Of a DNA stretch of 9,300 nucleotides, positions 6,499 through 9,300 are shown piece by piece (positions within the stretch are counted from its first letter, which is position 1; every line of letters starts with the position of its first letter). The stretch is from Solirubrobacteraceae bacterium (lineage in GTDB: Bacteria; Actinomycetota; Thermoleophilia; Solirubrobacterales; Solirubrobacteraceae): positions 1 to 9,300 of the forward strand of contig JAICUS010000206.1 in assembly GCA_025935735.1 (NCBI GenBank), given 5' to 3'. Under the pieces are notes generated by a model. The model was not told where the DNA came from, ran no database searches, and was given only the letters and a program-made list of their open reading frames with translations. A program made the translations under genes and the position numbers.

Positions 6499-6511
6499 GG
6501 CGGGTCAGCCG
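6481..6511 (-). terminator. Hairpin overlapping the stop of the small membrane protein gene
   Basis: CGGTTGACCC (6481-6490) pairs with GGGTCAGCCG (6502-6511), 10 bp with one G-T wobble (a mismatch in the minus-strand RNA) and an 11-nt loop. The TGA stop of the minus-strand gene (6505-6507) lies in the arm. Likely the end of the thermonuclease/membrane-protein unit. No T tract. Confidence 0.4.
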
Positions 6512-6744
6512 AGCAGGTAGTAGAGCGTCTGGAACATCGCGATCGTGACCACGACCGCGGTGCCGAGCAGCACCAGCACGAGCAGGAAGAAGCGCACCGA
6601 GCCGTGCCGGTGCGCGCGGTCGCGGTGGCGCTGGGCCTGACGCAGCTCGGCACGGCGGCGCAGCCGTTCGCGGCGCTCGCGGTCCTCCTCGATCTCCTCG
6701 AAGAACGCGTCCTCGATCTCGGCGATGCTCTGCCGCATCCGCAT
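6505..6744 (-). CDS. Small C-terminally membrane-anchored protein of unknown function (79 aa)
   Basis: No family recognised. Residues 1-48 are hydrophilic and highly charged: an acidic helix (SIAEIEDAFFEEIEED) followed by an Arg/Glu and then Arg/His-rich helix (RERRERLRRRAELRQAQRHR). Residues 52-76 form one strong hydrophobic segment (RFFLLVLVLLGTAVVVTIAM), and only a few residues follow. The layout is a tail-anchored or single-pass protein with its charged helix probably in the cytoplasm; the Arg cluster before the membrane segment fits the positive-inside rule. It starts 13 bp after the thermonuclease stop and is probably in the same unit. However, TAGGTT, which overlaps that stop, ends 10 nt before its ATG, so it may also have its own leaderless transcript. 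The alternative start two codons later (6738) is possible. Clear coding pattern, function unknown. Confidence 0.7.
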   Translation of the reverse strand: MRMRQSIAEIEDAFFEEIEEDRERRERLRRRAELRQAQRHRDRAHRHGSVRFFLLVLVLLGTAVVVTIAMFQTLYYLLG

Positions 6745-6754
6745 GCGGCCCCGA

Positions 6755-6760
6755 AACCTA
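6755..6760 (-). promoter_or_regulatory. Possible internal -10 element (TAGGTT, minus strand) for the small membrane protein gene
   Basis: TAGGTT on the minus strand ends 10 nt before the ATG at 6744, and its TAG is the stop codon of the thermonuclease gene. If used, it would allow the membrane protein to be expressed apart from the nuclease. The spacing equals that seen for the HTH/coiled-coil gene. Confidence 0.35.
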
Positions 6761-7276
6761 GCAGCGGCTCCATAATCCCCGCCCGGCGCGCCGGGCCGCG
6801 GACGCCAGCCGCGCGATCTCGCCCTCGTGGGCCACGTTCGGCGGGATGGTCAGCGGGCGGGCGTAGCCGCGCCGCACGAGCTCCGCGTTGACGAACAGCC
6901 CGTCCGACGCCCGGTAGACATAAGCCAGCAGGCGCCCGTAGCGGTCGCGCGCCTCGGCGTCCTCCACCAGCCGCACCCGCCGGCCCTCCACCAGCCGCCG
7001 GTTCGCGGCCGCCGCGGCCCGCGAGTAGCACTGCACGGGCGTGCCCGGCTTGACGTCCTCCGGCGTGTCCATGCCGATGTAGCGCACGCGCTCTTCGCGC
7101 CCGCCGATGCGGGCCACGACCGTGTCGCCGTCCACCACGCGCGTGACCGTGGCCGCCTCCGCCGACCGCGCGCCCGCGCCGCCGCCGGACGACCCCGCCG
7201 CACCCCGGCGGTTCGCGCCGAAGGCGCCGGCCGCGACGGCCATGGCCAGCAGGATCACCACGCGACGGAAGCTCAT
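6758..7276 (-). CDS. Secreted thermonuclease (staphylococcal nuclease-like, SNase domain)
   Basis: A predicted extracytoplasmic Ca-dependent nuclease cutting DNA and RNA. It has a signal peptide or membrane anchor at the start (MSFRRVVILLAMAVAAGAF), a Gly/Ala-rich linker, then an SNase domain of about 135 residues. Comparison with S. aureus nuclease shows all key positions: the D-G-D-T pair of aspartates (VTRVVDGDTV), R-Y-I-G-M-D-T-P-E carrying the equivalents of Arg35, Asp40, Thr41 and Glu43, and D-R-Y-G-R-L-L-A-Y-V-Y carrying Arg87. The end (PPNVAHEGEIARLASAARRAGRGLW) is the family C-terminus. An active enzyme is expected. Two cysteines (in QCY and the last residue) could form a disulfide. 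The start was set at the second of two adjacent ATGs (7279, 7276) because the -10 element ends 7 nt before it. An upstream start at 7333 would spoil the signal peptide and cross the promoter. Divergent from the malic enzyme. Confidence 0.9.
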   Translation of the reverse strand: MSFRRVVILLAMAVAAGAFGANRRGAAGSSGGGAGARSAEAATVTRVVDGDTVVARIGGREERVRYIGMDTPEDVKPGTPVQCYSRAAAAANRRLVEGRRVRLVEDAEARDRYGRLLAYVYRASDGLFVNAELVRRGYARPLTIPPNVAHEGEIARLASAARRAGRGLWSRC

Positions 7277-7283
7277 CATGAGC

Positions 7284-7293
7284 AACGTAGGTT
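7284..7293. promoter_or_regulatory. Symmetric bidirectional -10 element (AACGTAGGTT)
   Basis: The same ten bases give TACGTT on the minus strand (7289-7284), 7 nt before the thermonuclease ATG, and TAGGTT on the plus strand (7288-7293), 45 nt before the malic enzyme ATG. The two hexamers share the central TA. This is the sequence symmetry expected of a promoter firing both ways. A weaker CAAGAT at 7325-7330, 8 nt before the malic enzyme start, is an alternative + strand -10. Confidence 0.45.
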
Positions 7294-7338
7294 CCGCGGC
7301 GGACGTCTCGCCCCCCTGGGCTGCCAAGATCAAGGTCC

Positions 7339-8790
<1,452 letters not shown>

Positions 8791-8793
<3 letters not shown>

Positions 8794-8808
8794 TGGCCGT
8801 GGGCACTA
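8791..8808. terminator. Stop-codon palindrome between the malic enzyme and DUF2090 genes
   Basis: TAGTG (8791-8795) and CACTA (8804-8808) are inverted repeats with an 8-nt loop. The + strand stop TAG is 8791-8793 and the minus-strand stop is 8806-8808, so each arm holds one stop. A competing hairpin GGGC-ACTAA-GCCC covers 8801-8813. Only 12 bp separate the two genes, so any terminator must overlap coding sequence. Weak as a terminator by itself. Confidence 0.3.
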
Positions 8809-9300
8809 AGCCCTGACGGACGACTCCGCGTCGTCGTAGACGCGGATGAAGTTGAGGTACTTGTCCGCGATCTGCTCCGCGGCCTTCTCGCGCTCGAGGT
8901 CGCCGCCCAGGAAGCCCTTCAGCGCGTCCCACCAGATCGAGCGGCCGATGGCGAAGCCGATGAACCCCTCGACGCCCGCGGCCTGCTGGAGCCAGTGCTC
9001 GACCTTCTCGTCGGAGGCCCCGCGGCCCAGCAGCACGCTCTTGACGTTCTCGCGGCCCTCGCCCTTGCGGGTCTGCTCGGCCAGCATCTCCGCGTCCTCG
9101 CGCGCGTCGACGCCCTCGATCTTCCAGATGTCGACCTCGCAGCCGTAGTCCTGGATCATCTCGATCGCCCGGCGCATCAGCTCCGGCCGCAGCTCGGCGT
9201 CATAGCGGTCGCTGTCGCCGTCGACCTGCTCGAGCTGGGAGTCCTCGGCCGGCACGAGCAGCTCGAAGAGGAACTTGCGGTCGTGCTCGTGCAGCCAGTC
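8806..9300 (-). CDS. DUF2090 / IolC C-terminal-like (TIM-barrel) protein, 5' part outside window
   Basis: The frame is open to the right edge (it reads DWLHEHDRKFLFELLVPAED at the border), so the N-terminal part is missing; 164 codons are visible. It matches the DUF2090 domain found at the C-terminus of IolC (5-dehydro-2-deoxygluconokinase) proteins and in stand-alone actinobacterial proteins, with an aldolase-like TIM barrel. Supporting stretches: KFLFELLVPAE, ELMRRAIEMIQDYGCEVDIW followed by KIEG, the alternating SVLLGRGASDEKVEHWLQ, and the family end GFAIGRSIWWDALKGF followed by IADKYLNFI. In inositol catabolism the IolC kinase acts just before the IolJ aldolase, but the kinase domain cannot be seen and no iol genes are present, so the substrate is unknown. 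The lysine in W-K-I-E-G could be a Schiff-base residue by analogy with class I aldolases (inference). A GTG at 9255 is internal, not the start. It converges on the malic enzyme gene. Confidence 0.8.
   Translation of the reverse strand, partial: DWLHEHDRKFLFELLVPAEDSQLEQVDGDSDRYDAELRPELMRRAIEMIQDYGCEVDIWKIEGVDAREDAEMLAEQTRKGEGRENVKSVLLGRGASDEKVEHWLQQAAGVEGFIGFAIGRSIWWDALKGFLGGDLEREKAAEQIADKYLNFIRVYDDAESSVRA

Noticed and set aside
7277..7333. An upstream thermonuclease start at 7333
   Set aside because: It would put 19 polar residues before the signal peptide and run through the divergent promoter, leaving 5 bp to the malic enzyme start.

Overview
The window is high-GC DNA carrying ordinary chromosomal genes. 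The conserved order mfd, (lipoprotein), mazG, eno, ftsB is the actinobacterial core arrangement. The SurA-like lipoprotein, the stand-alone DUF2090 protein, an ACT-domain malic enzyme and a csrA gene point to the deep-branching class Thermoleophilia (Solirubrobacterales-like). That placement is inference from gene content, not from a marker-gene search. I see no tRNA, rRNA, CRISPR array, insertion sequence or phage gene.

Layout. Positions 1-4991 are all on the + strand: the 3' part of mfd (transcription-coupled repair translocase), a SurA/PrsA-type lipoprotein, mazG (NTP pyrophosphohydrolase), eno (enolase) and ftsB/divIC (cell division). A hairpin follows ftsB. A small unrecognised protein gene (5078-5395, +) then converges on an unrecognised HTH/coiled-coil protein gene (5402-6001, -). 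That gene is divergent from csrA (6164-6397, +), a global RNA-binding regulator. csrA converges on a two-gene minus-strand unit made of a secreted thermonuclease (7276-6758) and a small membrane protein (6744-6505). The thermonuclease is divergent from an ACT-domain malic enzyme (7339-8793, +), which converges on a 5'-truncated DUF2090/IolC-C-terminal-like protein gene (8806-9300, -).

Expression signals. Five genes have a TANNNT -10 hexamer ending 7-10 nt before the start codon and no clear Shine-Dalgarno sequence, which suggests leaderless transcripts. csrA is the exception: it has a leader of about 70 nt and a strong SD embedded in a CsrA-type GGA site. All three convergent gene ends carry inverted repeats whose arms contain stop codons. 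The repeats after ftsB and csrA share a 13-bp arm sequence.

The most striking coding observation is the mfd Walker B motif, which reads A-E-V-Q where the family has D-E-E-Q/H, although every other visible helicase motif is intact. I found no clear new defence or mobile system. The best unknowns are the HTH/coiled-coil protein next to csrA and the small protein downstream of ftsB.
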